A program made the translations under genes and the position numbers. The notes beneath the pieces were generated by a model. The model made no database searches, was not told where the DNA came from, and saw only the letters and a program-made list of their open reading frames with translations. A stretch of DNA of 64,000 nt from Streptomyces varsoviensis (GTDB taxonomy: Bacteria > Actinomycetota > Actinomycetes > Streptomycetales > Streptomycetaceae). Location of the stretch: the NCBI RefSeq assembly GCF_000718635.1, contig NZ_JOBF01000026.1, positions 32,093-96,092 on the forward strand, read 5' to 3'. Numbering within the stretch: the stretch's first letter is position 1; each line of letters begins with the position of its first letter. This document shows, one piece after another, positions 42,190 to 50,846 of this stretch.

Positions 42190-42201
42190 GCACTGCCGGT
42201 C

Positions 42202-42402
42202 TCAGATTTCCGTGGTCCTCACGAACGCGACGAAGTCGGCCCAGGCTGCGGTGTCGATCGCCAGTGCCGGGCCGGTCGGATTCTTACTGTCACGGACGGG
42301 GACAACGCCGCGCGCGGTGAGGTTGGTGGCGATCTCGACGCAAGCGCCGCCATTGCTGCTGTAGGAGGACTTGAACCAACGGGGGGATTCGGTCATCGTC
42401 AC
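42202..42402 (-). CDS. DUF397-domain small protein (copy 3)
   Basis: 66 residues, WFKSSYSSNGGACVEIATNLT, VPVRDSKNPTGPALAIDTAAWADFV. The GTG start overlaps the stop of the upstream HTH regulator (GTGA at 42399-42402), which fixes these two as a co-translated pair. Confidence 0.9.
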   Translation of the reverse strand: MTMTESPRWFKSSYSSNGGACVEIATNLTARGVVPVRDSKNPTGPALAIDTAAWADFVAFVRTTEI

Positions 42403-43226
42403 GGGGTGCCCTTTCGTGCCTGCTCGATCATGGCTACGGATGCCACTTGGGACAGCGCTTCGGCCTGAAGCTGATGGTAGGCCGTCAGCAGGGGTTGTAC
42501 GAACCTCATATCGCGTTCCAGGTGCCCTTGTTGTGCAGACTCGGCGTAGGCGAATTGAGATCGATCCGGGAGAGTGATCAAGTGAACCGGCAGATCGAAA
42601 GCCCGCCGCTCCCCGAGTTCGTACGGGGCGACTTGCAGAACCGTGGAAGGCAACTCGGCGAACTCACACAGGCGGTCTAGCTGCGCATCCATGACAGCGG
42701 GGCCACCGACAGGACGACGAATACAGCTTTCATCGAGCACCACGAAGACCAGGGGTGAAGGCGTCCGTTCCAGGGACGTCTGCCGACTCGCGAGAAGCGA
42801 CAGCCGCTCCTGAGCCTGCTGCTCAGTGATCGCACCACGCCGCACGGCCCCCATGGTGATGGCCGCCGCGTACTCCGGTGTCTGGAGCAGCCCCGGAATG
42901 ATGCCCAGTTCGAAGATTCGGATCTCCGCCGCCTTCACTTCACGGGCAACGAACTCGGTGAAGCCCTCAAGTATCGCGGGGCTCCAGACGGCCCGGCCCT
43001 GGCGTTCGAGGGCGTCTCCGGTGCCGAGCGCCTTGTCGGCGCTTGCCGAAAAGCGACGAGTTGGGGAACGTCGACCAGTTTCTACGGCCGAGATGTGCGA
43101 CCCAGAGCACCCAATCCTCATCGCGAGCTCTTCCTGGGTCCACTCGCGTTCCTCGCGCAGCCTGCGCAGACGCGCCCCATAGGCCGCACGCGCCGACTCT
43201 TCAGGAGCCAGCTCCTTTAGATTCAA
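42399..43226 (-). CDS. HTH (XRE)/DUF5753 regulator
   Basis: 275 residues if TTG 43226 is used (MNLKELAPEESARAAYG, the usual family start); the frame is open to ATG 43349/43367, but that would overrun the divergent gene's promoter. The XRE HTH is LRRLREEREWTQEELAMRIGCSGSHISAVETGRRSPTR split across 20-58. The DUF5753 domain follows, with FELGIIPGLLQTPEYA, VVLDESCIRRPVGG and a C-terminal helical segment. Family members pair with DUF397 proteins and influence development or antibiotics. Divergent from a small-protein gene pair at 43333. Confidence 0.82.
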   Translation of the reverse strand: MNLKELAPEESARAAYGARLRRLREEREWTQEELAMRIGCSGSHISAVETGRRSPTRRFSASADKALGTGDALERQGRAVWSPAILEGFTEFVAREVKAAEIRIFELGIIPGLLQTPEYAAAITMGAVRRGAITEQQAQERLSLLASRQTSLERTPSPLVFVVLDESCIRRPVGGPAVMDAQLDRLCEFAELPSTVLQVAPYELGERRAFDLPVHLITLPDRSQFAYAESAQQGHLERDMRFVQPLLTAYHQLQAEALSQVASVAMIEQARKGTP

Positions 43227-43332
43227 CAGGTATCGACCAACTCTCCAATCAGATACCGCAGGTTGATGGCACTCCGAATGTAGAGCACGCTGAGCCAATC
43301 CGGTAGCGGAATGACTACAGAGAGGAGCGGTG

Positions 43333-43548
43333 ATGTCCGTGGCGAACATTCCTCCGAACCGCCGCACCAGGTCGGCGCGAGGCGCCGAACGCCCCGCCCC
43401 GGGGGGCGACCTTCAGGGGCTGTACGAACTGGTCCAGGCCGGTGGCTTCTGGCGCTTGGCGCCGGAATGGGTGCCGCGTGTGTATGCGGAGCCCACGAAG
43501 GAGTTGGCGGACAGGGTGCGGCATGGGCTGAGGCGGTTGACGGCATGA
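43333..43548 (+). CDS. Small conserved protein upstream of DUF7848-like gene
   Basis: 71 residues from ATG 43333 (GAGGAG upstream). After a basic N-terminus (PPNRRTRSARGAERP), GLYELVQAGGFWRLAPEWVPRVYAEPTKELADRV is conserved-looking, without a recognised domain. ATGA overlap with the next gene shows co-translation. Divergent from the HTH/DUF5753 regulator, a recurring arrangement in Streptomyces. Confidence 0.65.
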   Translation: MSVANIPPNRRTRSARGAERPAPGGDLQGLYELVQAGGFWRLAPEWVPRVYAEPTKELADRVRHGLRRLTA

Positions 43549-44000
43549 AGAGCGTGGCGCGGGCGGAGCTGGCGCGGATGATGGCCGAGCAGGGCAGGGA
43601 CGGGGTGTTGCTGGTGATCAAGCCGCCCGTGCGGCTTGCGGCTTCGGCGCCCGGCGGCGGGATCGCCTTTCCGCCGTGTCAGTGCGCGGAGCACCGCGCG
43701 GGGCGGGGCCGGCCGGACACCGGCATTCGGTTGGCCGACACCGGCCGGGGCGGCGAAGTGACGGCCCGGCCGCCCGTGTTCAGTGCCCAGTGCGTCTCCG
43801 GGGACGGCGCCGAGTGCGGGGCGGAGTCCGGGGAGTTGGGGAGCCCGGACGCGGTACGGGCATGGTTGCGGCGGCACGCCGAGGAGACGGGGCACCGGCG
43901 GTACCGGCGTATCCGCAGCGAGCGGGTGACCCTCGACACGATGTCGCCTCGGCGCGCCACGCGCCATTGCCTTGGCGTCGCCGAGGTGACCGGGACGTAA
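43545..44000 (+). CDS. DUF7848-like hypothetical protein
   Basis: 151 residues from ATG 43545, overlapping the upstream stop as ATGA. The C-terminal half, CVSGDGAECGAESGELGSPDAVRAWLRRHAEETGHRRYRRI (split; residues about 85-125), has paired Cys and a His/Arg cluster as in small Streptomyces proteins of the DUF7848 type, possibly metal-binding. An N-terminal segment MAEQGRDGVLLVIKPPVRL precedes a variable linker that also contains Cys (FPPCQCAEH). Function unknown. Confidence 0.6.
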   Translation: MKSVARAELARMMAEQGRDGVLLVIKPPVRLAASAPGGGIAFPPCQCAEHRAGRGRPDTGIRLADTGRGGEVTARPPVFSAQCVSGDGAECGAESGELGSPDAVRAWLRRHAEETGHRRYRRIRSERVTLDTMSPRRATRHCLGVAEVTGT

Positions 44001-44020
44001 GGTTCCCGTGCGGTGGGCCG

Positions 44021-44500
44021 TCAGGCGCCGGCCAGAGGGTGCGCAGGGCCTTCCGCGGTGTGGCGGAGGCGGTCGAGCCAGGAGTCGAGGGACTGGGCGA
44101 GCAGCTTCCGCATGTTCTCCGTGTCGGCGTCGACCGGGTCGCCCGACCAGGACTCCGCGTTGTGCACCTGGGTTTCGTCGCCGTGGGCCTCGAAACGCCA
44201 GTCGTGGATGGCGGTGATGCCGTGGGCGGTGCCGGCCCACAGGATGCGTGCGGGGGCCTCGACGACGTGGATGGTGGAGCCGATGGTCAGGCCGGCGCTG
44301 GTCCAGTGGAACGTGCTGCCGGGGGTCACAGGACCGTCGATCCGGGCGGACCCGATGTCGGTCTGCCAGCGGGGCCAGGCGTCGATGTCGGTGTGCAGCC
44401 GCCATACGCGCTCGATGGGTGCGGCGATGCGGATGCTGTGCCGGGAGATCACCGGGGCGGTCTCGTCGATGCCGCTGGGGGTGTGCTCGGAGTGGGACAT
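44021..44500 (-). CDS. SRPBCC/START-like polyketide cyclase family protein
   Basis: 159 residues. The sequence pattern ISRHSIRIAAPIERVWRLHTDIDAWPRWQ, FHWTSAGLTIGSTIHVVEAPARI and FEAHGDETQVHNAESW matches SRPBCC ligand-binding proteins. No operon partner. Could be a general lipid or hydrophobic ligand-binding protein; no catalytic residue recognised. Confidence 0.82.
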   Translation of the reverse strand: MSHSEHTPSGIDETAPVISRHSIRIAAPIERVWRLHTDIDAWPRWQTDIGSARIDGPVTPGSTFHWTSAGLTIGSTIHVVEAPARILWAGTAHGITAIHDWRFEAHGDETQVHNAESWSGDPVDADTENMRKLLAQSLDSWLDRLRHTAEGPAHPLAGA

Positions 44501-44780
44501 GGCCGTTCCTCAGGGGTGGAAATAGAAACCTTCGAGAGAAGGCAGATCGTTCGTTAGAAGGTGTAACACTATCGTCGGGGAGCGTCAAGGAGCGTCTTGC
44601 CCCCGGCCACCACCCGTGTGCCCCGGGCGGAAGGGGCAGGGCGGCACCGGTTCAGGGAAACGGCCTCAACAACCCTGGTTGGCCGGCTCCCCCTCGCCTA
44701 ACGTCCCAGAGGGAACCCGTCCGTTCGGCTGTCGATGCCAGGCCCGCCGCAGGATGCGGCGGGCCGGAAAGAGAGCACCC

Positions 44781-45335
44781 ATGACGGAGGACGTGAAAGC
44801 CCGGAAGTTCAGCACCCTCTTCCGCTGGTTCGACCGGAACGGGGACGGACAGCTCACCCGTGACGACTTCCAGCAGATGGCCGACATGTTCGCGGGGCTG
44901 GTGCGCGAGGGCGCCGAGGAGAACGCGGCCGCGATGCGGGCCGCCTTCGAGACCTGGTGGCAGTTGCTGCTCGCCCATGGGGACCGCGACGGAAGCGGGC
45001 AGATCTCCCCGCACGAGTTCATCACCGTCATGGAAGCCGACGTCACGGACCCCCAGCACTTCGAACAGGCTGTACTGGCGATCGCCGACGCGCTGATGCG
45101 GGCGCTGGACACCGATCAGGACGGAGTGCTGAGCCAGGCGGAATACGTCCGCATGTACGACGTCCTGGGCATTCCCCCGGTGCACTCCGAGGCAGCGTTC
45201 CGCCTGCTCGACCAGGACGGGGACGGCTCACTCAGCCACGCCGAATTCAGGACCGCCATCACCGACTTCTACCTGAGCGACGACCCGAAAGCCCCCGGAA
45301 ACTGGCTGCTCGGCCCCATCGACCAGGCCGCCTGA
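44781..45335 (+). CDS. Calerythrin-type EF-hand calcium-binding protein
   Basis: 184 residues from ATG 44781 after GAAAGAGAG. Four canonical EF-hand loops are visible: DRNGDGQLTRDD (about 18-29), DRDGSGQISPHE (about 68-79), DTDQDGVLSQAE (about 113-124) and DQDGDGSLSHAE (about 148-159). This is the calerythrin arrangement known from Saccharopolyspora and other actinomycetes, where it is a cytoplasmic calcium buffer or sensor. All loops keep Asp at position 1 and Glu at position 12, so all four should bind Ca. Confidence 0.93.
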   Translation: MTEDVKARKFSTLFRWFDRNGDGQLTRDDFQQMADMFAGLVREGAEENAAAMRAAFETWWQLLLAHGDRDGSGQISPHEFITVMEADVTDPQHFEQAVLAIADALMRALDTDQDGVLSQAEYVRMYDVLGIPPVHSEAAFRLLDQDGDGSLSHAEFRTAITDFYLSDDPKAPGNWLLGPIDQAA

Positions 45336-45403
45336 GCCCGAGCCCGAGCCCCAGCCCCAGCCCGACGGACGTCACCACGTGCTGCGCACGTCACGGAGCC
45401 CCG

Positions 45404-45873
45404 TCACAGCAGGTTTCGCGCCCGTAGATCCGCCGCGTACTTGGTGATCAGGGCCTCGGGGAGGGGGAGCAGGGAGTGGGGACGCTGGTGGTGGCGAGGA
45501 CCGCGACGAAATCGCCGTGGGACACCGGGTCTTCGGCGTGGTGGTGCCACTCGGCGGCCACCGCGCCGGCCCGCTCCCACAGTTCGCCGTACGTGATGGT
45601 GTCGAAGCGCCGCAGGAGGCGCAGGGTGGTGCGGCCCGTGTCCGGGTCGGTCACCGGTTCCGTGGCGCGTTCGCCGAGGGCGGGGCGGTCCGCGTACCCC
45701 TCCATCACCGTGGTCATGAGGTCGAGGAGCGGCAGCCCCGGCCGCCGGATCGTCTCCGTGACGGAGTCGAGGGGCGCGGCCGCGCGGAACTGCGGATCGG
45801 TCGCGTACAGGTGGGCGGCGAGCTGAGCGGTACGGGCGCGGAACTCCGCGGTGAGGGGCTGCGAGCCGGACAT
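45404..45873 (-). pseudogene. Carboxylic acid reductase (CAR) gene reduced to its two ends
   Basis: From ATG 45873 the frame encodes the N-terminal start of a CAR/fatty acid reductase adenylation domain (AQLAAHLYATDPQFRAAAP, VMEGYADRPALGERAT, ITYGELWERAGAVAAEWH, GDFVAVLATTS). Homology ends near 45485. In another frame the next bases read LPLPEALITKYAADLRARNLL and stop at 45404, resembling the extreme C-terminus of the same family. About 1000 codons between are missing, so this looks like one internal deletion with a frameshift. Not functional. Confidence 0.65.
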
Positions 45874-45912
45874 GAGTGCTCTCCTCGGCGGCCGTAAGGG
45901 GTGTGGGGGCCA

Positions 45913-45960
45913 GTAGGGCCGTAAGGGCTGTAGGGCCGTAAGGGCTGTAGGGCCGTACGG
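45913..45960. repeat. 17-bp tandem repeat (2.8 copies)
   Basis: GTAGGGCCGTAAGGGCT occurs at 45913-45929 and 45930-45946, with a partial third copy to 45960. It lies in the short gap between the MFS stop and the CAR relic. Confidence 0.75.
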
Positions 45961-45971
45961 CGTGAAGTCCC

Positions 45972-47237
45972 CTACTGATGGGCGTCGGGGTACCGCACGT
46001 GGCGGTCCTTCCCCGCGCCGTGTCCCGCGGCGGCCATGGCGACGCCGAGGACGAGCAGGAGCACGAGCGGAAGCGTCCAACTGCCCGTGGCGTCGTGCAG
46101 GATGCCGAGGAGCAGGGGGCCGGCCGCCGCCACGAGGTAGCCGATGGACTGGGCCATGCCCGCCAGGGCGGCGGCCTCGCCGGGGGCGCCGGCGCGTTCG
46201 CTCTGGAAGGTGAGGGCGAGGACGAGGCAGGGGCCGCCGCCGAGGCCGAGCAGCGTGCACGCCACGATGGGCAGGCCGGGGGCGGACAGCAGCACGGCGA
46301 AGCCGGCGAGCACGAGGACCGAGGCGCCGAGCGCGGCCCACCGCTGGTCGCGGCGGCCCCGGGTGAGCAGCGGCAGGACGCTGCTGGCCGCGAGGGCGAT
46401 CACCTGGTAGTAGAAGAGCAGCCAGCCGGCCGTGGTGTTGCTCGCGCCGTCGTGGATCAGGATGCTGGGCAGCCAGGCGACGGCGGTGTAGAAGGCCAGC
46501 GACTGAAGGCCCATGAAGATGCTGACCTGCCAGGCCAGGCCCGAGCGCCAGGGGACGGCGCTGTGGGCCGCGCCGCCGGCCGCCTGCGGCTTGTCGCCGC
46601 GCAGCCGGGGCAGCCAGGCCAGGAACGCCGCGACGGTGATGGCGACGCCCCAGCCGAGCGCGGTGTGCCAGGTGCCCGGCAGGGAATGGGAGAGCGGCGC
46701 GGAGATGCCGGAGGAGACGGCGGCGGTGACGCCCATGACGGTGACGTACAGCGCGCTGATGCCCTGGATGCGGTGGGCGGGCACGCTGCGCCGGATCAGG
46801 GCGGGCAGCAGGACGTTGCCGAACGCGATGGCCGCGGACAGGATCACCGTCCCGGCGAACAGGCAGGCCACCGAGGGGAGCGAGCGGACGACGGTGCCGA
46901 CGGCCAGCGTGCCGAGGGCCGCGACCAGCAGGCGCGCGGTCCCGAACCGGTGCGAGGCCCGCGCCACCAGGGGCGATGTCGCGGCGAACGTCAACAGGGG
47001 CAGGGTGCTCAGCAGCCCGCCCCAGCTCGCCGTGAGCCCGCTGCCGCGCTCGATCTCCGGCAGCAGCGTGCCGACGCCGGTCAGGCTCGTCCGCAGGTTC
47101 GCCGCCACGAGGCAGATCGCGATGATGAGCCCGATGGTCACGGCGGGCTTGGCGGGATCTGCGGGGTCGGCGGCGGGGGCCTTGGACGGGGCGGTGGGGC
47201 GATGACGGGCCATGGCGGAGGGCTCCCTCGTACTCAC
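45972..47237 (-). CDS. CynX/NimT-family MFS transporter
   Basis: 421 residues with about 12 transmembrane helices, for example GLIIAICLVAANLRTSLTGVG, LLSTLPLLTFAATSPLVAR, SIGYLVAAAGPLLLGILHDA and LVLLLVLGVAMAAAG. The early NLRTSLTGVGTLLPEI segment is characteristic of the CynX/NimT subfamily (cyanate, nitroimidazole and related exporters). The GTG start overlaps the GntR gene's stop (GTGA), so the regulator controls it directly. Substrate unknown. Confidence 0.92.
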   Translation of the reverse strand: MSTREPSAMARHRPTAPSKAPAADPADPAKPAVTIGLIIAICLVAANLRTSLTGVGTLLPEIERGSGLTASWGGLLSTLPLLTFAATSPLVARASHRFGTARLLVAALGTLAVGTVVRSLPSVACLFAGTVILSAAIAFGNVLLPALIRRSVPAHRIQGISALYVTVMGVTAAVSSGISAPLSHSLPGTWHTALGWGVAITVAAFLAWLPRLRGDKPQAAGGAAHSAVPWRSGLAWQVSIFMGLQSLAFYTAVAWLPSILIHDGASNTTAGWLLFYYQVIALAASSVLPLLTRGRRDQRWAALGASVLVLAGFAVLLSAPGLPIVACTLLGLGGGPCLVLALTFQSERAGAPGEAAALAGMAQSIGYLVAAAGPLLLGILHDATGSWTLPLVLLLVLGVAMAAAGHGAGKDRHVRYPDAHQ

Positions 47238-47944
47238 CGATCGTCCCCCATCCGCGGGGCCGCGGCCTCGTGGCGGCGGGTGAGCTGGACGATCGCGCCC
47301 GCCGCGGCGCGGGCGCCGCTCTCGTCACGGGCCTCGATCGCGTCGACGAGCCGCCGGTGCAGCTCGGCGTGGTCCTCGGCGCCGGTGGCCTCCCAGGGCA
47401 GGCCGCCCAGCGACGAGGTGAGCGCCGTGCCGAGGTAGTCGTACACCTCGACCAGCAGGTCGTTGCCGCTCGCGCGGACCACGGCGCGGTGGAAGAGCGC
47501 GTCGACGCTCCCGGCCGCGGCCATGTCCTCGCCGGCGCAGGCCGCGTCGGCGTCGGCCAGCAGCTCCTTGAGCTGGGCGAGCTGCTCCTCGCTGCGCCGC
47601 AGGGCCGCGGTCCCCGACGCGTACTCCTCCAGGACGGTACGGAGTTCGAGTACGTTGTCCCGCTGCGCGGCGCTCGCCCGGCGCACCATGACGGACTGGA
47701 GCTCGCTGGCGGAGCGGACGTACGTGCCGTCGCCTTTACGGGCCTCCAGCAGCCCCAGGTGCACGAGCGCACCAAGCGCCTCGCGCAGCGTGCTCCGCCC
47801 CACCCCCAGCTCCTCGATGAGGGCCTGCTCCGGCGGGATGCGGGTGCCGACCGGCCAGCCGCCGGACTCGATGTGCGAGCGGAGGCTGTCCACAAGCTGT
47901 GCGGACAGGCTCGCCGCCCGCCGCGGTGTGCTGATGCGCTTCAT
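47234..47944 (-). CDS. FadR-subfamily GntR regulator of the MFS gene
   Basis: About 236 residues from ATG 47944 (ATG 47977 also possible). A GntR winged HTH covers 10-75 (AQLVDSLRSHIESGGWPVGTRIPPEQAL, VGRSTLREALGALVHLGLLEARKGDG split). The FCD effector domain follows, with LFHRAVVRASGNDLLVEVYDYL and the His in DHAELHRRLVDAI that usually bind a metal and carboxylate ligand. Co-transcribed with the transporter. Confidence 0.9.
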   Translation of the reverse strand: MKRISTPRRAASLSAQLVDSLRSHIESGGWPVGTRIPPEQALIEELGVGRSTLREALGALVHLGLLEARKGDGTYVRSASELQSVMVRRASAAQRDNVLELRTVLEEYASGTAALRRSEEQLAQLKELLADADAACAGEDMAAAGSVDALFHRAVVRASGNDLLVEVYDYLGTALTSSLGGLPWEATGAEDHAELHRRLVDAIEARDESGARAAAGAIVQLTRRHEAAAPRMGDDR

Positions 47945-48024
47945 GGAAGCAGCAGCGTACACACAAACGTCAGACATTTGAACATCACACGTCGAGGGGC
48001 CGGACGCGGGAGCCAGGAGAGGCG

Positions 48025-49131
48025 TCAGCTACCGAAGGCGACATCCTTCGTCGTGGCCATGCGCCGGGTGTCCGGGTGCTTGGCCACGTAGTCCGTGATG
48101 TGCGAGAGGGACCGCTTGACGTCGTCGTAGTCGCTGCCGCAGCCGCTGGGGCCGCCGACGCCGTCCGGGTAGCAGGAGTTCATGAAGCCGTAGATCAGGC
48201 CGTCGGCGCCCGAACCCGGCGCGGACCGGTCGAGGAGGCCCTTCGCGTATTCGCCATCGCCACTTCGCACGGTCCAACTGAAGGTACGGGCGAACTCGCC
48301 GCGGTCCCTGGCCTGCGACCCCAGCCGCACCTGCTGCTGTATGCCGGGGAACGGGGCGGTGGGGAACTTCCGGCCGAGCATGAAGGTGCCCTTGTCCATC
48401 ACGCGCTGCCGCGCCGGAATGCCGCCGCCATGCCGCTCGAAGACCTTGGCGACGACGGAATAGTCGCCGCTGTAGCTCACCGCTTCCTTTGCCGTGAGGC
48501 CGCTGCTGACGTCGTTCCAGCCGGACCCGCCCACGTCCCCTTCGTTGTAGAAGCCGTACAGGACCCGAATGCCGTGGCTTTCCAGCTTGTCGCGAGCGAG
48601 GTCGCGCAGAGCGGCGAGGGAGCAGTGCCGCCATTTCGCGTCACCGCTCTTGCAGTAGTCGGGGTTCTTGAGGTCCAGCCAGACGAACCCGATGTTCTTC
48701 CCGGCGTCGCGCTCCTTGGCGAGCCGGTCGAACATGTCCGCCATCGTGTCGCCGTAACTGGTGAGCGTTCCGTCGTGATCCGCCCACCAGCCCTGTTTCC
48801 ACGCGGTCGCGTCGATCTCGACGGCATTCGCGCCGTGCTCAAGGGCCTTGGTCACGCCGCCGACGGTGAGGACGCGGTGCGCGATGGCCCAAGTGGGCTG
48901 CTGCCGCTGGGAAACGTCGGGCGCGGAAGCACTCCGCGCCCCGTCGCCCTGCGACTCGGCACTCCGCGCATCGACATTCCGCGACCAGGCATCCTGCGGC
49001 CCGGAACTCCGTGAATCGGCGCCGCGCGGGGCGGCGCCGGCCTGCTGGGCGGCTCCCGCTCCCATAGCGGCGGCGAGGAGGGTGAGAGCGACCGCCGTCG
49101 ATTTCATACGGCGGGTCATTGCGGTGGCCAC
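48025..49131 (-). CDS. Secreted SicTox-like phospholipase D/sphingomyelinase D family protein
   Basis: About 368 residues from GTG 49131 behind AAAGGAG. A signal peptide (MKSTAVALTLLAAAMGAGA) and a low-complexity Ser/Arg/Asp spacer precede the catalytic TIM-barrel. Catalytic residues are in WAIAHRVLTVGG (first His), ANAVEIDATAW (Glu/Asp Mg ligands), ADHDGT (second His) and FVWLDLKNPD (Asp). The C-terminus RRMATTKDVAFGS recalls the SMD-tail of spider and Corynebacterium toxins. It should cleave choline headgroups by cyclisation. Three lipid-active secreted enzymes occur in this 20-kb stretch. Confidence 0.82.
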   Translation of the reverse strand: MATAMTRRMKSTAVALTLLAAAMGAGAAQQAGAAPRGADSRSSGPQDAWSRNVDARSAESQGDGARSASAPDVSQRQQPTWAIAHRVLTVGGVTKALEHGANAVEIDATAWKQGWWADHDGTLTSYGDTMADMFDRLAKERDAGKNIGFVWLDLKNPDYCKSGDAKWRHCSLAALRDLARDKLESHGIRVLYGFYNEGDVGGSGWNDVSSGLTAKEAVSYSGDYSVVAKVFERHGGGIPARQRVMDKGTFMLGRKFPTAPFPGIQQQVRLGSQARDRGEFARTFSWTVRSGDGEYAKGLLDRSAPGSGADGLIYGFMNSCYPDGVGGPSGCGSDYDDVKRSLSHITDYVAKHPDTRRMATTKDVAFGS

Positions 49132-49245
49132 GGTGGTGGCTCCTTTCCGAGAAATGGCACTGATGGCACGGGCCGCCCGCGCAAGCGCAGCCGTGCGCCA
49201 AGCGCGACCGGCCGGCCGAACGGACAATTGAAAGAGGCACCCACG

Positions 49246-49365
49246 GGACGGACTGATCCACGACGGACTGATCCACGCCCGGCTGATCCACGACGGGCTG
49301 ATCCGTGACGGGCTGATCCATAACGGACCAATCCATGACGGGCTAATCCACGACGAGCTACTGGA
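49246..49365. repeat. 15-bp tandem repeat array, 8 copies, between phospholipase D and lipase genes
   Basis: Eight contiguous units based on CGACGGGCTGATCCA start at 49246 and run without spacers; the middle copies differ at 1-3 positions. The last unit overlaps the lipase stop codon (49358-49360). The minus strand would read as repeats of VDQSV/TDQPV if translated, but there is no convincing start. Confidence 0.85.
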
Positions 49366-50662
49366 TGACGAGCGGCCCGCTGTCGGCCTTGGCCGCCTTC
49401 ACGTCCCATTCGCTGGACTGGTAGGCGTGGACGTCGTACTTCCAGGAACCCTCGACCTCGGCGCCCTTGGCGGCCGGAACGTCCTTCGTCCGCACCTGGG
49501 TCCACCGTTCGTAGACGCTGGTCGACGGCTTGTCGTGGGCGCCCCAGTAGCCGTCGCGCCAGAGGATGCCGTCGGCGTGTACGTCGCAGTTGACGCCGTC
49601 CACGCCCGCGTACCACCAGGTCGGGGCGGGGACGCTCCACCACCAGTAGCCGCAGCCGCGGATCTGGAGTTCGGTGTGGACGGACTTGGTGGCCGCGTGC
49701 GGGGCCCCGGTCGCGATAACGCAGGACTGGGCGTGGGCGCTGACCCAGCCGTCCGGCTTGGGCCACGAGCCCTTGCCCCAGCGCTCGTTCAGGTCTCCGC
49801 ACCGGATTTGAGCGGCCTTGGGCGTGTGGGCGCCGTCGGAGTCCGCGATCCAGTTGAGCGCCTTCTCGATGGTCCAGTCGTCATTGGCGATCTGGTCGTG
49901 TCCGACGCAGGGGGAGACGAAATTCTGCGCACCCTTGAGGGCGCTGGTGCGACCGGAGTGCTTGAGCGACTTCTCACCGTCGTCGTCCACGCCGACGACC
50001 GTCTTGTCGCACCAGTAGACGGAGGGGGGAGCCATCGGTTCGTCGCCGACGTTCGACCGGAACGTCGCGTAATGCGTGTTCCCCGGAGTTTCCGTGCCGC
50101 TGTTCAGCCAGGTGAGGAACCCGGACCCGGCATCCATTTCCCTGGCCTGTTCGTCGCAGTAGGGCCCGGCGACAGGGCAGAAGTAGGAGAGGATCGTGCC
50201 GTGGTTGGGGGTCGCGAGGGTGACCAGATGCGCCGTGGTCGCGTGGCCCTGGTTCTGCTTCAGGTAGGCGCGGGAGACCAGGCCGCCCATCGAGTGGGCG
50301 ACGATGTCGATCTTCCCGTCGGGGGACCTGCTCAGCAGCTTGTTTTCCCGGATATAGGCGGCGAGTTTGTCGGCGAGGGATTTGATCGGCGTGGCTCCGT
50401 TGCCCTGCTGGGAAAAGGCGCTGTAGTCGAAGGGGAAAATCTCGTTCGAGGCGTACCCGTACTCCTCGGCCTTGTCGATCATGTGCCGCCAGGTGCCGGG
50501 ACCGGAGTGCCAGCCATGCACGAAAACGACGGGACGGTGGCCGAGTTGGGCACGCGCGGTCGGTGCGGCGGAGGCGCCGGAAGCCGGACCGAAGGCGACC
50601 GAGCCCACCGCCATGACGATGACCACGAATAACGCCCGTAACGCCAGAATGCGCGATCTCAT
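49358..50662 (-). CDS. Secreted lipase/esterase with C-terminal domain
   Basis: 434 residues from ATG 50662 behind GAAAAGGG. Signal peptide at 1-33 (LALRALFVVIVMAVGSVAFG, cleavage near ASAAP). Lipase motifs are VVFVHGWHSGPGTW (oxyanion), DIVAHSMGGLVSRAYL (nucleophile Ser) and CVGHDQIANDDW (His). Residues about 285-434 form a second Trp/Cys-rich domain (CGYWWWSVPAPTWWYAGV), probably substrate- or surface-binding. Similar Streptomyces enzymes hydrolyse acylglycerols. Confidence 0.87.
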   Translation of the reverse strand: MRSRILALRALFVVIVMAVGSVAFGPASGASAAPTARAQLGHRPVVFVHGWHSGPGTWRHMIDKAEEYGYASNEIFPFDYSAFSQQGNGATPIKSLADKLAAYIRENKLLSRSPDGKIDIVAHSMGGLVSRAYLKQNQGHATTAHLVTLATPNHGTILSYFCPVAGPYCDEQAREMDAGSGFLTWLNSGTETPGNTHYATFRSNVGDEPMAPPSVYWCDKTVVGVDDDGEKSLKHSGRTSALKGAQNFVSPCVGHDQIANDDWTIEKALNWIADSDGAHTPKAAQIRCGDLNERWGKGSWPKPDGWVSAHAQSCVIATGAPHAATKSVHTELQIRGCGYWWWSVPAPTWWYAGVDGVNCDVHADGILWRDGYWGAHDKPSTSVYERWTQVRTKDVPAAKGAEVEGSWKYDVHAYQSSEWDVKAAKADSGPLVIQ

Positions 50663-50846
50663 GAATCCCTTTTCCGAAGTCGAGAATTCCGATGGATGGA
50701 AACGGCACGGAAAAATCGACACTAACGGAACGCCATGCTCACATCAATCAGACTCGACAATCTGGCTGGTTTCCATCGCAGATGCAACGAGAGGGACGGC
50801 AATCCCACAGCCCACAGCCCACCGCCCCGTGGCCGCCGACGACGAG

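Noticed and set aside
43311..44000. A single 229-residue protein
   Set aside because: Two shorter genes with a proper ribosome binding site and ATGA overlap explain the region better; the long frame runs out of phase through the first gene before joining the frame of the second.
49246..49365. CRISPR-like array
   Set aside because: Units are contiguous 15-mers with no spacers and no cas genes.
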